A stretch of 64,000 bases of DNA, from positions 372,001 through 436,000 of the forward strand of contig NZ_CP020700.1 in assembly GCF_003932715.1 (NCBI RefSeq), in the 5' to 3' direction. The notes beneath the pieces were generated by a model. That model saw only the letters and a list, made by a program, of their open reading frames with translations. It did not search any database and was not told the DNA's origin. Shown here piece after piece: positions 11,641-19,090 of this stretch. Every line of letters starts with the position of its first letter. The first letter of the stretch is position 1. The stretch is from Streptomyces tsukubensis (GTDB lineage: Bacteria; Actinomycetota; Actinomycetes; Streptomycetales; Streptomycetaceae). Both the position numbers and the translations under genes were made by a program.

Positions 11641-11682
11641 TCTTGTGGATCTTGCCGGGCTCGCATGGCCTGATCCACAAGA
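11641..11682. repeat. 11-bp inverted repeat between AMP ligase and carrier genes
   Basis: Perfect arms TCTTGTGGATC (11641-11651) and GATCCACAAGA (11672-11682) around a 20-nt centre, starting 6 nt after the ligase stop. It contains the GTGGATC/GATCCAC arms seen upstream of the P450 (8548-8567). It may be a weak terminator, an RNA-processing hairpin setting carrier-protein levels, or a second operator. Confidence 0.6.
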
Positions 11683-11751
11683 AACTCCCTAGCCCGGCCA
11701 CCCGGGCCGCGCCCGGGAGACCGCGCCGGCCCCCTGCTCCGAAGGAGTCCC

Positions 11752-12036
11752 ATGCACCACGCCACGACGGACGGCGTCCGGGCCGAGCTGCAGAAGTGGC
11801 TCTGCGGCTATCTGGCCGACGAACTCGGCGTACCGGCCGAGTCGATCGACCCCGAGGAGCCGATGTCCTCCTACGGCCTGGACTCCGTCCGGGCCATCAC
11901 CCTGCTCGCCGACGCGGAGGAGCACATCGGCCGCGAACTGGACCCCAACGCGCCCTGGGAGTACCCGACCGTTGCGGCCTTCGCGGGTCTCCTCGCCGAA
12001 CAGCCGGCCGCCGCCGGACCGGGCCCGCACGACTGA
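11752..12036 (+). CDS. Acyl/peptidyl carrier protein
   Basis: Free-standing carrier protein of 94 aa. The phosphopantetheine attachment site is Ser45 in YGLDS, in the typical position before helix II. A strong Shine-Dalgarno GAAGGAG precedes the ATG. It is the third gene of the P450-AMP ligase-carrier operon and should hold the acyl group as a thioester for the P450 and for transfer to the NRPS, like DptF-type carriers in lipopeptide clusters (inference from synteny). The hairpin at 12077-12107 closes the operon. Confidence 0.93.
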   Translation: MHHATTDGVRAELQKWLCGYLADELGVPAESIDPEEPMSSYGLDSVRAITLLADAEEHIGRELDPNAPWEYPTVAAFAGLLAEQPAAAGPGPHD

Positions 12037-12076
12037 CCGCCCGGGCCGGGCCGCGCACCGGCAGCGTATGCCCACG

Positions 12077-12107
12077 GGTACGGCCCCGGGCTGCCCGGGG
12101 CCGTACC
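12077..12107 (+). terminator. Terminator of the P450-ligase-carrier operon
   Basis: Two perfectly complementary 15-nt arms (12077-12091 and 12093-12107) with a single central base, so the inner pairs open to form the loop. It lies 40 nt after the carrier-protein stop. No T-tract, as usual in this GC range. Confidence 0.75.
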
Positions 12108-12133
12108 GTCCCCACCTGCTTCGGCGTGTCGCA

Positions 12134-12175
12134 TGTCACACGACGGGGTGTCACATTCCGGCGGTCCCGACCGTC
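12134..12175 (+). promoter_or_regulatory. ECF41-type promoter
   Basis: TGTCACA at 12149-12155 is followed by exactly 16 nt and then CGTC at 12172-12175, which is the published ECF41 consensus (TGTCACA-N16-CGTC). A second TGTCACA copy sits 15 bp upstream (12134-12140). It precedes the ECF41 gene by about 45 nt, so autoregulation is likely. Confidence 0.85.
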
Positions 12176-12221
12176 GTGTCCGTGACGTCCCCGTCGAGCG
12201 CACAGAAACAGGAGACACCCC

Positions 12222-13118
12222 ATGAGCCAGGACGGCCGTCCGGGCCCCGCGACCGAGGTCTTCGTCGCCCATCGCAAGCTGCTCTTCACCGTCGCGTACG
12301 AGATCCTCGGATCGGCGGCGGACGCGGAGGACGTCCTCCAGGAGACCTGGCTGCGCTGGGCGGACGTCGACCTCGCCACCGTACGCAACCAGCGTGCCTA
12401 TCTGGTGCGTATCACGGCCCGTCAGGCCCTCGGCAGACTGCGGACGCTGCGCCGCCGCCGGGAGTCGTACACCGGTCCCTGGCTGCCCGAACCGCTGCTC
12501 ACCGCGCCCGACGTGGCCGAGGACGCAGCGCTCGCGGAGAGCGTCTCGATGGCGATGCTGCTGGTGCTGGAGATGCTCACGCCCACCGAGCGGGCCGTGT
12601 TCGTCCTGCGCGAGGTGTTCGACCTGCCGTACGGCGAGATCGGCGAGGCCGTCGGGAAGACCCCGGCGGCGGCCCGCCAGATCGCCCACCGGGCCCGGGC
12701 CCGGGTCGCCGCCCGCCGCCCGCGCGCCGCGGTCTCCCCCGCGGAGGCCCGGGCCGCGCTCGCCGCCTTCCAGTACGCCGTCGAAACGGGTGAACTCCAG
12801 GGACTGTTCAACCTGCTGGCACCGGACGTCGTCGCCCTGAGCGACGGCGGCGGACTCGTGCCGTCCGTACCGCAGCCCGTGGCGGGGGCCGACCGGGTGG
12901 GCCGCCTGCTGACCGGCGGCCTAAAGACCTTCGCCAAGGGCCTGACCCTCGAACCCGCCTGGGTCAACGGCGGGCCGGCCCTGCTCGGGCGGCGCCACGG
13001 CCAGGTGGACTTGGTCCTCGCGGTCCGGATGGAAGGGGGCCTGGTCAGCGAGATGTACGCGGTGCGCAACCCCGAGAAACTGACCTGGTTGACACAGGAG
13101 ACGGCCGTCGGCCGCTGA
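12222..13118 (+). CDS. ECF41-family RNA polymerase sigma factor with SnoaL-like C-terminal domain
   Basis: Extracytoplasmic-function sigma factor, 298 aa. Sigma region 2 is at about residues 15-80 and region 4 at 105-165, followed by a C-terminal SnoaL-like extension of about 120 aa that in this family modulates activity in place of an anti-sigma factor. The three ECF41 hallmarks are present: WLPEPL in the linker, a DGGG motif, and NPEKL near the C-terminus (consensus NPDKL). The expected promoter lies directly upstream. ECF41 genes normally sit beside a carboxymuconolactone decarboxylase, oxidoreductase or epimerase target; none is here, so its targets are elsewhere or it is self-regulating only. 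The next gene is an independently transcribed PadR regulator. Confidence 0.95.
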   Translation: MSQDGRPGPATEVFVAHRKLLFTVAYEILGSAADAEDVLQETWLRWADVDLATVRNQRAYLVRITARQALGRLRTLRRRRESYTGPWLPEPLLTAPDVAEDAALAESVSMAMLLVLEMLTPTERAVFVLREVFDLPYGEIGEAVGKTPAAARQIAHRARARVAARRPRAAVSPAEARAALAAFQYAVETGELQGLFNLLAPDVVALSDGGGLVPSVPQPVAGADRVGRLLTGGLKTFAKGLTLEPAWVNGGPALLGRRHGQVDLVLAVRMEGGLVSEMYAVRNPEKLTWLTQETAVGR

Positions 13119-13177
13119 TCCGGCGCCCCTCGGATCCCGCCCGCCGCCGGGCCGCTCCAGCGGTCCCGGGCACGGAA

Positions 13178-13183
13178 TACCCT
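13178..13183 (+). promoter_or_regulatory. -10 element of a leaderless PadR transcript
   Basis: TACCCT, then 7 nt, then the ATG at 13191. This places the transcription start at or next to the start codon. Confidence 0.6.
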
Positions 13184-13190
13184 GGGGTGC

Positions 13191-13529
13191 ATGAGCGAAC
13201 GGGCGATGCAGGAACTGGCGCTGCTGGTGCTGACGGCCCTGGCGGACGAACCCCGGCACGGGTATGCGATCGCCCGGGAGATCAAAGGCATCACCGACGG
13301 GCGGGTGGTACCGCGGACCGGTGCCCTCTACGGGGCGCTGGACCGGCTGGTCACCGAGGGTCTGATCGAAGTACGGCAGGAGGAGATCGTGGACGGCCGG
13401 GCGCGCCGGGTCTTCGGGCTCACCACCGGCGGCCGGGAGCGGCTCGCGCTGGAGACCGAGCGGCTGGCCGTCGCCGTGCAGGAGGCCCGGCGGCGGCTGG
13501 GGCTGGGCGGAGCGCCCGCCACCGCCTGA
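13191..13529 (+). CDS. PadR-family transcriptional regulator
   Basis: Small winged-helix regulator, 112 aa. The fold is visible as an N-terminal helix (ALLVLTAL), the HGYAIAREI recognition region, and a wing ending VFGLTTGGRERL, typical of the short PadR class. ATG 13191 fits a leaderless promoter; an internal ATG at 13206 is the alternative. It faces the DUF4184 gene 230 nt downstream, which it might control, though no operator palindrome was clear. The effector is unknown. Confidence 0.9.
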   Translation: MSERAMQELALLVLTALADEPRHGYAIAREIKGITDGRVVPRTGALYGALDRLVTEGLIEVRQEEIVDGRARRVFGLTTGGRERLALETERLAVAVQEARRRLGLGGAPATA

Positions 13530-13760
13530 CCGAACAACGGTGCCGGTGGCGGCGGATGTCCGCACAGCCCCGGCACCGGGCCCCGCCCCTCCCCCGTGGA
13601 CAGGGAGCGGCCCCGCACATTCGACATAGTCACTTCAACGGAATACTCTCGATGACGTACCGTCCTTCGGTGCGTCCGGGCAGCCGTGGCCGACGCATGC
13701 CTGCGTCTCTCACCGCCCGCAGGCCGCACCGGGTCCGTCCGAGCGAAGGGGTGCCCCGCG

Positions 13761-14759
13761 GTGCCGTTCACCCTGGCCCATCCGGCCGCCGTCCTCCCGC
13801 TGCTGCGGCGCCCGTTCGTCCCCGCGGCCCTGGTCGCCGGCGCGATGGCGCCCGATGTCGCCTACTTCATCCAGACCCTGCCCTTCCGGCCCACCTCACA
13901 CGTCTGGTACGAGCCGTACTTCAACGCCACCGCGACGCACTCCCTCACCGACGCGCCGACCGTGGCCCTGCCCCTCGCCCTCGCCCTGGTCGCGCTCTAC
14001 TACCTGCTGCGCGGGCCGGTCTCCGCGCTGCTGCCGGCCCGCTGGGCCCCTTCGCCTCCCGAGCCGCCGGCGGCCGGCGCCGGGGAGCGGCTGCGCACCG
14101 GAGCCTGGCTCGTCCTGTCGGCGCTGATCGGCATCGCCACCCATGTGGCGTGGGACTCCTTCACCCACTTCGACGGATACGTGGTCGCCCGGGTGGACTT
14201 CCTCCGCGATCCGGTGCCGGGCGGGCTGACGGTGGCCCGGGTGCTCCAGCATCTGAGCACGGCGGCCGGTCTGGTGGCGCTGGCCGTCCATCTCGTCCGC
14301 AACAGGCGCCGCACCGGCACCGGGGGCTCCGCCGTCCGTACGCGGCCGCCGCGCGTCGTCCGCCGGGGAGCGGCCACCGCTCTCGCCCTGGCGGCCGGGG
14401 CGGGTGCCGTCGCGCAGACCGAGAGCCCCGGTTCGTACCTCCGGGAGGAGGTGGCCGACTACAGCCGTCCGATCGTCACCGACAACGGGAACAGCGTGGA
14501 CTATCCGGTCCGGACGGCCCGGGTTCCCTGGCCGGAGGCGGCCGAGGAGATGCTGACGCACGCGGCGAAGGGCGCGGGCACCGGACTCGGCGGCGGGCTG
14601 CTGCTGTACGGGGCGGCCTGGCACCTCCGCCTGCTGCCCCGGCGCGAACCCGTCCACGGAGGTGCGGCGGACACCCCGGGGCCGGCCGGAGACCGGCCCC
14701 GGGCGCAGAGGACACAGGGGACACAGGGGACGGGCAGCGGGGCTCAGTCGGGGATGTAG
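13761..14759 (+). CDS. DUF4184 family membrane protein
   Basis: Protein of 332 aa of unknown function. The N-terminus VPFTLAHPAAVLPLL is the hallmark start of DUF4184 and fixes the GTG at 13761 over an upstream in-frame ATG. Hydrophobic segments occur near residues 5-30, 70-85, 120-140, 170-185 and 215-230. Conserved polar motifs include PDVAYF, HS and HVAWDSFTH, reminiscent of metal-dependent membrane hydrolases (inference). A possible promoter is TTCGAC-N18-TACTCT ending at 13649. The C-terminus overlaps the convergent deacetylase gene by 16 nt. Confidence 0.85.
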   Translation: MPFTLAHPAAVLPLLRRPFVPAALVAGAMAPDVAYFIQTLPFRPTSHVWYEPYFNATATHSLTDAPTVALPLALALVALYYLLRGPVSALLPARWAPSPPEPPAAGAGERLRTGAWLVLSALIGIATHVAWDSFTHFDGYVVARVDFLRDPVPGGLTVARVLQHLSTAAGLVALAVHLVRNRRRTGTGGSAVRTRPPRVVRRGAATALALAAGAGAVAQTESPGSYLREEVADYSRPIVTDNGNSVDYPVRTARVPWPEAAEEMLTHAAKGAGTGLGGGLLLYGAAWHLRLLPRREPVHGGAADTPGPAGDRPRAQRTQGTQGTGSGAQSGM

Positions 14760-15415
14760 TCCCGCAGCCGCGCGGCCTTCAGACCCGCGCTGTCGGCCGC
14801 CGCCATCACCCGGGCCAGATCGGCGGCGAGGGACGGGGTGAAGTGGAGGAGCACGATGTCACCGGCCTTCAGCGCGGGCGGCGCCGGCGGGGTGCCCCAG
14901 GTCGTCTGGTCATGGGTCCAGGTGACCACGGCCTTGGAGCCACAGGCCCGGGCGGCGGTGCGGGTGCGCTCGTCGAAGGCGCCGTACGGGGGCCGGGTCA
15001 GCCGGGGCTCCTGACCGAAGGTGACCAGGTGACGGCTGCGCGCACCGCACAGTTCGGCCCGCTGCCCGGCCTCGTCGAGGCCGGTGAGGTCGGGGTGGGT
15101 CAGGCTGTGGTTCTCGATGCGGGACGGGCCGTTGTCGACGAGATTGCGGAAGTAGCCGGTGTCGTACGAGGTGGCGTCGGGCAGCAGGAACAGGGAGGCG
15201 GGGATCCGGCGGTCCAGGAGTATGCGGGCGGCGGCCGGATCGTGGTACCAGCCGTCGTCGATGGTCACGAAGAAGACCGGGTCCCGGGTCTCCACCCGGT
15301 CGACGACCGGTGCGGGCGGCGGCCACGGGGCCGGGGCCGCTTGAGCCGGGGTGCTGAGCCCCACGGCGGCCAGCAGGGAGACGAACACGGCGATCAGTGC
15401 ACGGGATCTCGGCAT
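14744..15415 (-). CDS. Secreted polysaccharide deacetylase (NodB domain)
   Basis: Carbohydrate esterase 4-type enzyme, 223 aa, removing acetyl groups from cell-wall or environmental polysaccharide. A Sec signal peptide ends near AQA (residue 26). The metal/catalytic motifs are TIDDG (Asp53-Asp54), HSLTH (His103, His107), RPPYG (141-145) and LLH (His191). It is short but has all NodB motifs, so it is probably active. Transcribed alone; its 3' end overlaps the convergent DUF4184 gene. Confidence 0.92.
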   Translation of the reverse strand: MPRSRALIAVFVSLLAAVGLSTPAQAAPAPWPPPAPVVDRVETRDPVFFVTIDDGWYHDPAAARILLDRRIPASLFLLPDATSYDTGYFRNLVDNGPSRIENHSLTHPDLTGLDEAGQRAELCGARSRHLVTFGQEPRLTRPPYGAFDERTRTAARACGSKAVVTWTHDQTTWGTPPAPPALKAGDIVLLHFTPSLAADLARVMAAADSAGLKAARLRDYIPD

Positions 15416-15509
15416 GGCACCGGAGAATGTCCCGGCTCCGCACCCCTGTCAATGGTCTGGACCAGAAAGCCGGAGGGGGCGGGTGGTACGGCTCCGGGAA
15501 CGGCGGCGG

Positions 15510-16331
15510 TCAGCCGCGGCGGCGGCCTCCGGTGCCGCCGCGCGGGGACTTCGCCGAGGGCCGGGCCGGCCGGCGCGCCTGACCGCCGCCCGCGGCCTTG
15601 CCGCTCCCGCCGGTCCTGCCCGTCTTGGCGCCCTTGCCGCCCTTGCTGTTCGCGGCGGGCTTCCCGGCCGTCTTCTTCTCTTCGGGGGCCGGGCGACGGC
15701 CCCTGCTGCTGTTGACCGTGCGCCCGCGGACGATCCCGATCAGATCCTCGACCAGGTCGGTGGTGGCGTCCTCGCGCCAGCAGAGGGCGACGGAGGACTG
15801 CGGGGCGTCCACGACGGGCCGGTACGTCAGGTCCCGGCGGTGGTGCAGCCGGGCCAGCGACTGCGGGACCACCAGCAGGCCCACGCCCGCCGCCACCAGC
15901 TCGACGGCGTCCGCCGTCGTCTCCGGCCGTTCGAGCGCGGGGCGGCCGGGCCGGGTCTCCCAGTCGAGCGCGTCGAGCGCGTCGTCGAGGGGGTGCAGCA
16001 CGGTCTCGTCAGCCAGCTCACCGGCGGACACCTCGTCCACCGCCGCCACCAGGTGGTCCTTCGGGACGACGACCACCGTGGTCTCGGTGTAGAGCGGGAT
16101 GGCGCTGAAGACGGTGCGGTCGACCGGCAGCCGCACCAGACCCGCGTCCGCTCCCCCGTCGCGCAGCAGGGCGGACGCCTCGTCCGTCGGCACCTGGACG
16201 AGTTCCAGCGGAACGTCCGGCAGCCGCTCCTGCCAGATCCGCACCCATTTGGCAGGCGTCGCCCCCGGAACACAGGCGAGCCGGAACACGGCGGGAGCAG
16301 AGGATGCAGAAGCTGTCTCCGAGGCTGTCAC
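15510..16331 (-). CDS. LysR-type substrate-binding domain protein lacking the HTH
   Basis: 273 aa. Residues about 14-205 match the periplasmic-binding-like effector domain of LysR regulators, but the N-terminal winged helix is absent: after about 12 residues the protein starts directly in the effector domain. The last 70 residues are a Lys/Arg/Gly/Pro-rich basic tail that could bind nucleic acid or a partner nonspecifically. It diverges from the DUF5997 gene with only 58 nt between start codons, a pairing that I recall as recurrent in streptomycetes, suggesting joint function. Cytoplasmic; ligand unknown. Confidence 0.85.
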   Translation of the reverse strand: MTASETASASSAPAVFRLACVPGATPAKWVRIWQERLPDVPLELVQVPTDEASALLRDGGADAGLVRLPVDRTVFSAIPLYTETTVVVVPKDHLVAAVDEVSAGELADETVLHPLDDALDALDWETRPGRPALERPETTADAVELVAAGVGLLVVPQSLARLHHRRDLTYRPVVDAPQSSVALCWREDATTDLVEDLIGIVRGRTVNSSRGRRPAPEEKKTAGKPAANSKGGKGAKTGRTGGSGKAAGGGQARRPARPSAKSPRGGTGGRRRG

Positions 16332-16376
16332 AAGGCCAGATTACCGTGCGTGGTCAGAGCCCCGGGCCGCACTCGA

Positions 16377-16382
16377 TATCCT
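16377..16382 (+). promoter_or_regulatory. -10 element of a leaderless DUF5997 transcript
   Basis: TATCCT followed by 7 nt and the ATG at 16390. Confidence 0.6.
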
Positions 16383-16389
16383 GGGCCCT

Positions 16390-16794
16390 ATGACGTCGCA
16401 CCAGAGCGCCCAGACCATGAAGCCCGCCACGGCGGCGAAGAAGCTGGGCGTGTACCTCGAAGCCACCCCCGCCGAGTTCCGGGAAGGGGTCGTTTCCCGC
16501 GACGAGCTGAACGCGCTCCAGGCCGACCCGCCCGCCTGGCTGCGGGACCTGCGCCGTGACGGTCCGCATCCGCGGCCGGTCGTCGCCGCCCGGCTCGGGA
16601 TCTCCATCTCCGGGCTCGCCCGCGGCGGGATCACCGACCCGCTCACGACCGAGCAGATCGACGCGCTGAAGGAGGACTCCCCGGAGTGGCTGGTGCGCGA
16701 GCGCGCCACGCAGGCGGAGGTCCGCAAGGAGGCGGTTCGCCTGAAGGACCGCCGCAAGGAGCAGGAGGCGGGCGGCGACTCGTCCCGCTCCTGA
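16390..16794 (+). CDS. DUF5997 family protein
   Basis: 134-aa cytoplasmic protein of unknown function. The N-terminal half (KPATAAKKLGVYLEATP) and the central ISGLARGGITDPLT segment look like small helical, possibly nucleic-acid-binding modules; the C-terminus is a charged helix rich in Arg/Lys/Glu. ATG 16390 is supported by the leaderless -10 box; an in-frame upstream ATG at 16099 would overlap the divergent LysR-like gene and is rejected. Ends at a strong terminator. Confidence 0.85.
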   Translation: MTSHQSAQTMKPATAAKKLGVYLEATPAEFREGVVSRDELNALQADPPAWLRDLRRDGPHPRPVVAARLGISISGLARGGITDPLTTEQIDALKEDSPEWLVRERATQAEVRKEAVRLKDRRKEQEAGGDSSRS

Positions 16795-16816
16795 CACTGC
16801 CGGGTCCCCCTCGCCG

Positions 16817-16860
16817 AAGCGGGCACCCCGACCGGGAACGCCCGGTCGGGGTGCCCGCTT
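16817..16860 (+). terminator. Strong hairpin terminator after DUF5997
   Basis: Perfect 20-bp stem (16817-16836 and 16841-16860) with an AACG loop, 22 nt after the DUF5997 stop. The longest perfect stem in the window. Confidence 0.85.
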
Positions 16861-17015
16861 CCGTACCGCCCCAGATTTCTGGGGTACGACGGGCCGGTCC
16901 TCTCTGAGAACCTCCTGCCTGGCCCGGACGGTATCCGCCGTCACCGGACGACGGACCCGGCACGCCCTGCGGTCCCGGCTCCGGGCGGCCGGTTCGGCGG
17001 ACCCCGGGGGGCGCA

Positions 17016-17684
17016 ATGGACGGCACAGCAGAGGTCACCGTTGTCGTCGTGGACGGTGATCCCGAATTCCGGATGGGGATGACGGCACTGCTCGGCTCCG
17101 TCTGCGGCCTGTCCGTGGTGGCCGAGGCGGCGACCACCGACGAGGCCGTCGCCGCGGTCCGCCGGTTCCGGCCCCGGGTGGTGCTGATGGGCCTGCGTCC
17201 GGGACCGGAGGGAGAGCCCGGGATCGACGCCGCGCGGCGGCTGCTGCGCCTGCGGCCGCAGCCGGCCGTCCTGGTGGTGTCCGTGACCGCCGACGACGAT
17301 TCCGTTCTCGCCTCGCTGCGGTCGGGCGCGCGCGGCTATCTCGTCAAGGGGTCGGGAGCGGCCGTGGTGGAGCGCGCGGTCAGGGCGGTCGCCAACGGCG
17401 AGACCCTGCTCGGTCCCGGTATCGGCCGGCGCGTCGCCGCCCGGCTGGCCGGGCCGGATCCGCGCCGCCCCGCCCCGGTCCTGTGCGGGCTGACGTTACG
17501 GGAGCACGACGTGCTGGACCTGATGGCCAGGAACCTCGACGACAGGGCGATCGCACGGCGGCTGGCGATGAGCCCGAAGACGGTGCGGAACCATGTGTCC
17601 ACGGTGCTCGCCAAGCTCCACGCCGCCGACCGGGCGGAGGCGATCGTCCGGGCCCGGGAGGCGGGTCTCGGCGGAGGGCTCTGA
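17016..17684 (+). CDS. Atypical NarL/FixJ-type response regulator (no phosphoacceptor Asp), TTA codon
   Basis: 222 aa: receiver domain (residues 7-120) plus LuxR helix-turn-helix (about 158-215, SPKTVRNHVSTVLAKL). The phosphoacceptor position, normally VLMD, reads VLMG (Gly59). The acidic pair is Asp13-Gly14-Asp15 rather than Asp-Asp; Thr/Ser91 and Lys111 remain. It therefore probably cannot be phosphorylated in the usual way and may bind a ligand or act constitutively. Leu161 is encoded by TTA (17496-17498), which in Streptomyces makes translation depend on the bldA tRNA and ties it to development. No sensor kinase gene lies nearby. Confidence 0.92.
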   Translation: MDGTAEVTVVVVDGDPEFRMGMTALLGSVCGLSVVAEAATTDEAVAAVRRFRPRVVLMGLRPGPEGEPGIDAARRLLRLRPQPAVLVVSVTADDDSVLASLRSGARGYLVKGSGAAVVERAVRAVANGETLLGPGIGRRVAARLAGPDPRRPAPVLCGLTLREHDVLDLMARNLDDRAIARRLAMSPKTVRNHVSTVLAKLHAADRAEAIVRAREAGLGGGL

Positions 17685-17715
17685 CGGGCGGGGGAAGCCT
17701 CCTCGGTCGGGTACG

Positions 17716-18939
17716 TCAGTGGTCGGCGGCCGTCGCGTCGTCGAGGACCCGCGGCGTGCTGTGCCGGGCGAAGAGGGTGGCCACCAGATCGCGGCGGCTG
17801 CGCACTCCGGTCTTGTCGAAGACCGAGGTCAGATGCTCCTGGACGGTGTACGGGGAGAGCCGGGTCAGCCGGCTGATGTCCGCCGTGGCATGGCCCTGCA
17901 GCACCAGGGCCGTGATCTCGGCCTCCCGGGCGGTGAGCCCGTGGGCCGCGGTGATCAGCGCGATGTGCTCCCCCGGGCCCGCCGCTTCGACGGCGACCGC
18001 GACCCGGGCGGGGCCCTGGCCGTCCAGACGCCAGGCGTGCAGCCGGACCCGGCCCCGGGTCCGGGTGTGCGCCCATGAGGCAAGGGACCCGGAGGCGCCG
18101 GGCGCGCGTACCGCCGCGGCGACTCCGTAGAGGGCGGGAGGCAGCCCGCCCTCCGTCCGACGCGCCGGGTCCCACCGTTCGGCGGTTCCGGTCCGGGCTG
18201 CGGGCTCGCCGGGTGCGGGCAGCTCGTCCAGCCAGAGCCCGGCGGTGGGGCTGAGCTGGACCGGGGCGTACGCGTCGTCCAGGAGGACGAGCGCAGGGGC
18301 CGGGACGCCCCCGCCGGGCAGCGCCAGGACGCTGCCGTCCGCGCCGTCGACGCCGTTGACGCCGTTGACGCCGTCTGTGCTGCCGTCGGCACCGGCCCGC
18401 CGGGCCAGATGGAGTCTGCGCAGGCTCTCCCCGAGCGGCCGGGCGATCGCCCGGGCCACGGCGGCCGCTTCGGGGCCGTACGGCGGGGTGTCCCGGCCGG
18501 TGCCGAGGATCAGGGCGCCCCAGACTCCGTACCGGTCGCTCAGCAGGATCCGTACCTCGTCGGTGAGACCCAGGGGCCGGATGATGTCGCGGTAGCGGGG
18601 GCTGCGGTCCCGCACACCGCCGACGGCCTCGCCGAGTACGCCCACCGGTACGGCGCCCCGGGCCAGTTGGGGCAGCCCGTTGACATCGCCTTCGCGGTAC
18701 TCGATGTCCAGCATGCGCGGGAGATAGCGGACCGGGACGGCGTGCCGGTAGTGGCCTCCGGTGTTCATCAGGGTGACCGGGTCGACGGTGATCCCGGCCC
18801 AGACGTCGGACCCGAGCACCGGGTGAACGGCCTGCATCACCCCGTCGAAGAACTCGTCCACGCCGTTCGCCTCGGCGGCCGCGCGCACCGCGGCGTCCCG
18901 GATCCGGCCGACACGTCCCGCTTCCCCGTAGCGCGTCAT
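17716..18939 (-). CDS. LuxR-family transcriptional regulator
   Basis: 407 aa, with a GAF-like sensory region in the N-terminal half and a LuxR helix-turn-helix at about residues 340-395 (LTAREAEITALVLQG...SPYTVQEHL). The middle is variable and holds a short Gly/Asn/Val repeat (VNG units near residues 185-195). ATG 18939 is chosen because TACGCT lies exactly 6 nt upstream, a leaderless arrangement; the frame is open further upstream but that segment is Pro/Arg-rich and not coding-like. Convergent with the atypical response regulator, 31 nt apart. Ligand and targets unknown. Confidence 0.88.
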   Translation of the reverse strand: MTRYGEAGRVGRIRDAAVRAAAEANGVDEFFDGVMQAVHPVLGSDVWAGITVDPVTLMNTGGHYRHAVPVRYLPRMLDIEYREGDVNGLPQLARGAVPVGVLGEAVGGVRDRSPRYRDIIRPLGLTDEVRILLSDRYGVWGALILGTGRDTPPYGPEAAAVARAIARPLGESLRRLHLARRAGADGSTDGVNGVNGVDGADGSVLALPGGGVPAPALVLLDDAYAPVQLSPTAGLWLDELPAPGEPAARTGTAERWDPARRTEGGLPPALYGVAAAVRAPGASGSLASWAHTRTRGRVRLHAWRLDGQGPARVAVAVEAAGPGEHIALITAAHGLTAREAEITALVLQGHATADISRLTRLSPYTVQEHLTSVFDKTGVRSRRDLVATLFARHSTPRVLDDATAADH

Positions 18940-18945
18940 GACCGC

Positions 18946-18951
18946 AGCGTA
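18946..18951 (-). promoter_or_regulatory. -10 element of a leaderless luxR-type transcript
   Basis: TACGCT on the minus strand, 6 nt before the ATG at 18939. Confidence 0.55.
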
Positions 18952-19090
18952 GAACTGGTGTCCACCGGACGCCGAAGCATTCGGCCGCGCGCCGCCCGGC
19001 GGGGAGTGCCGAGTCCAGGGCCGAGTCCAGGGCCCGCCGGAGCGCGGGGCCCGCGGCCTGCCTCCGGAGGCGGGCACGGGCCGCCGGCGG

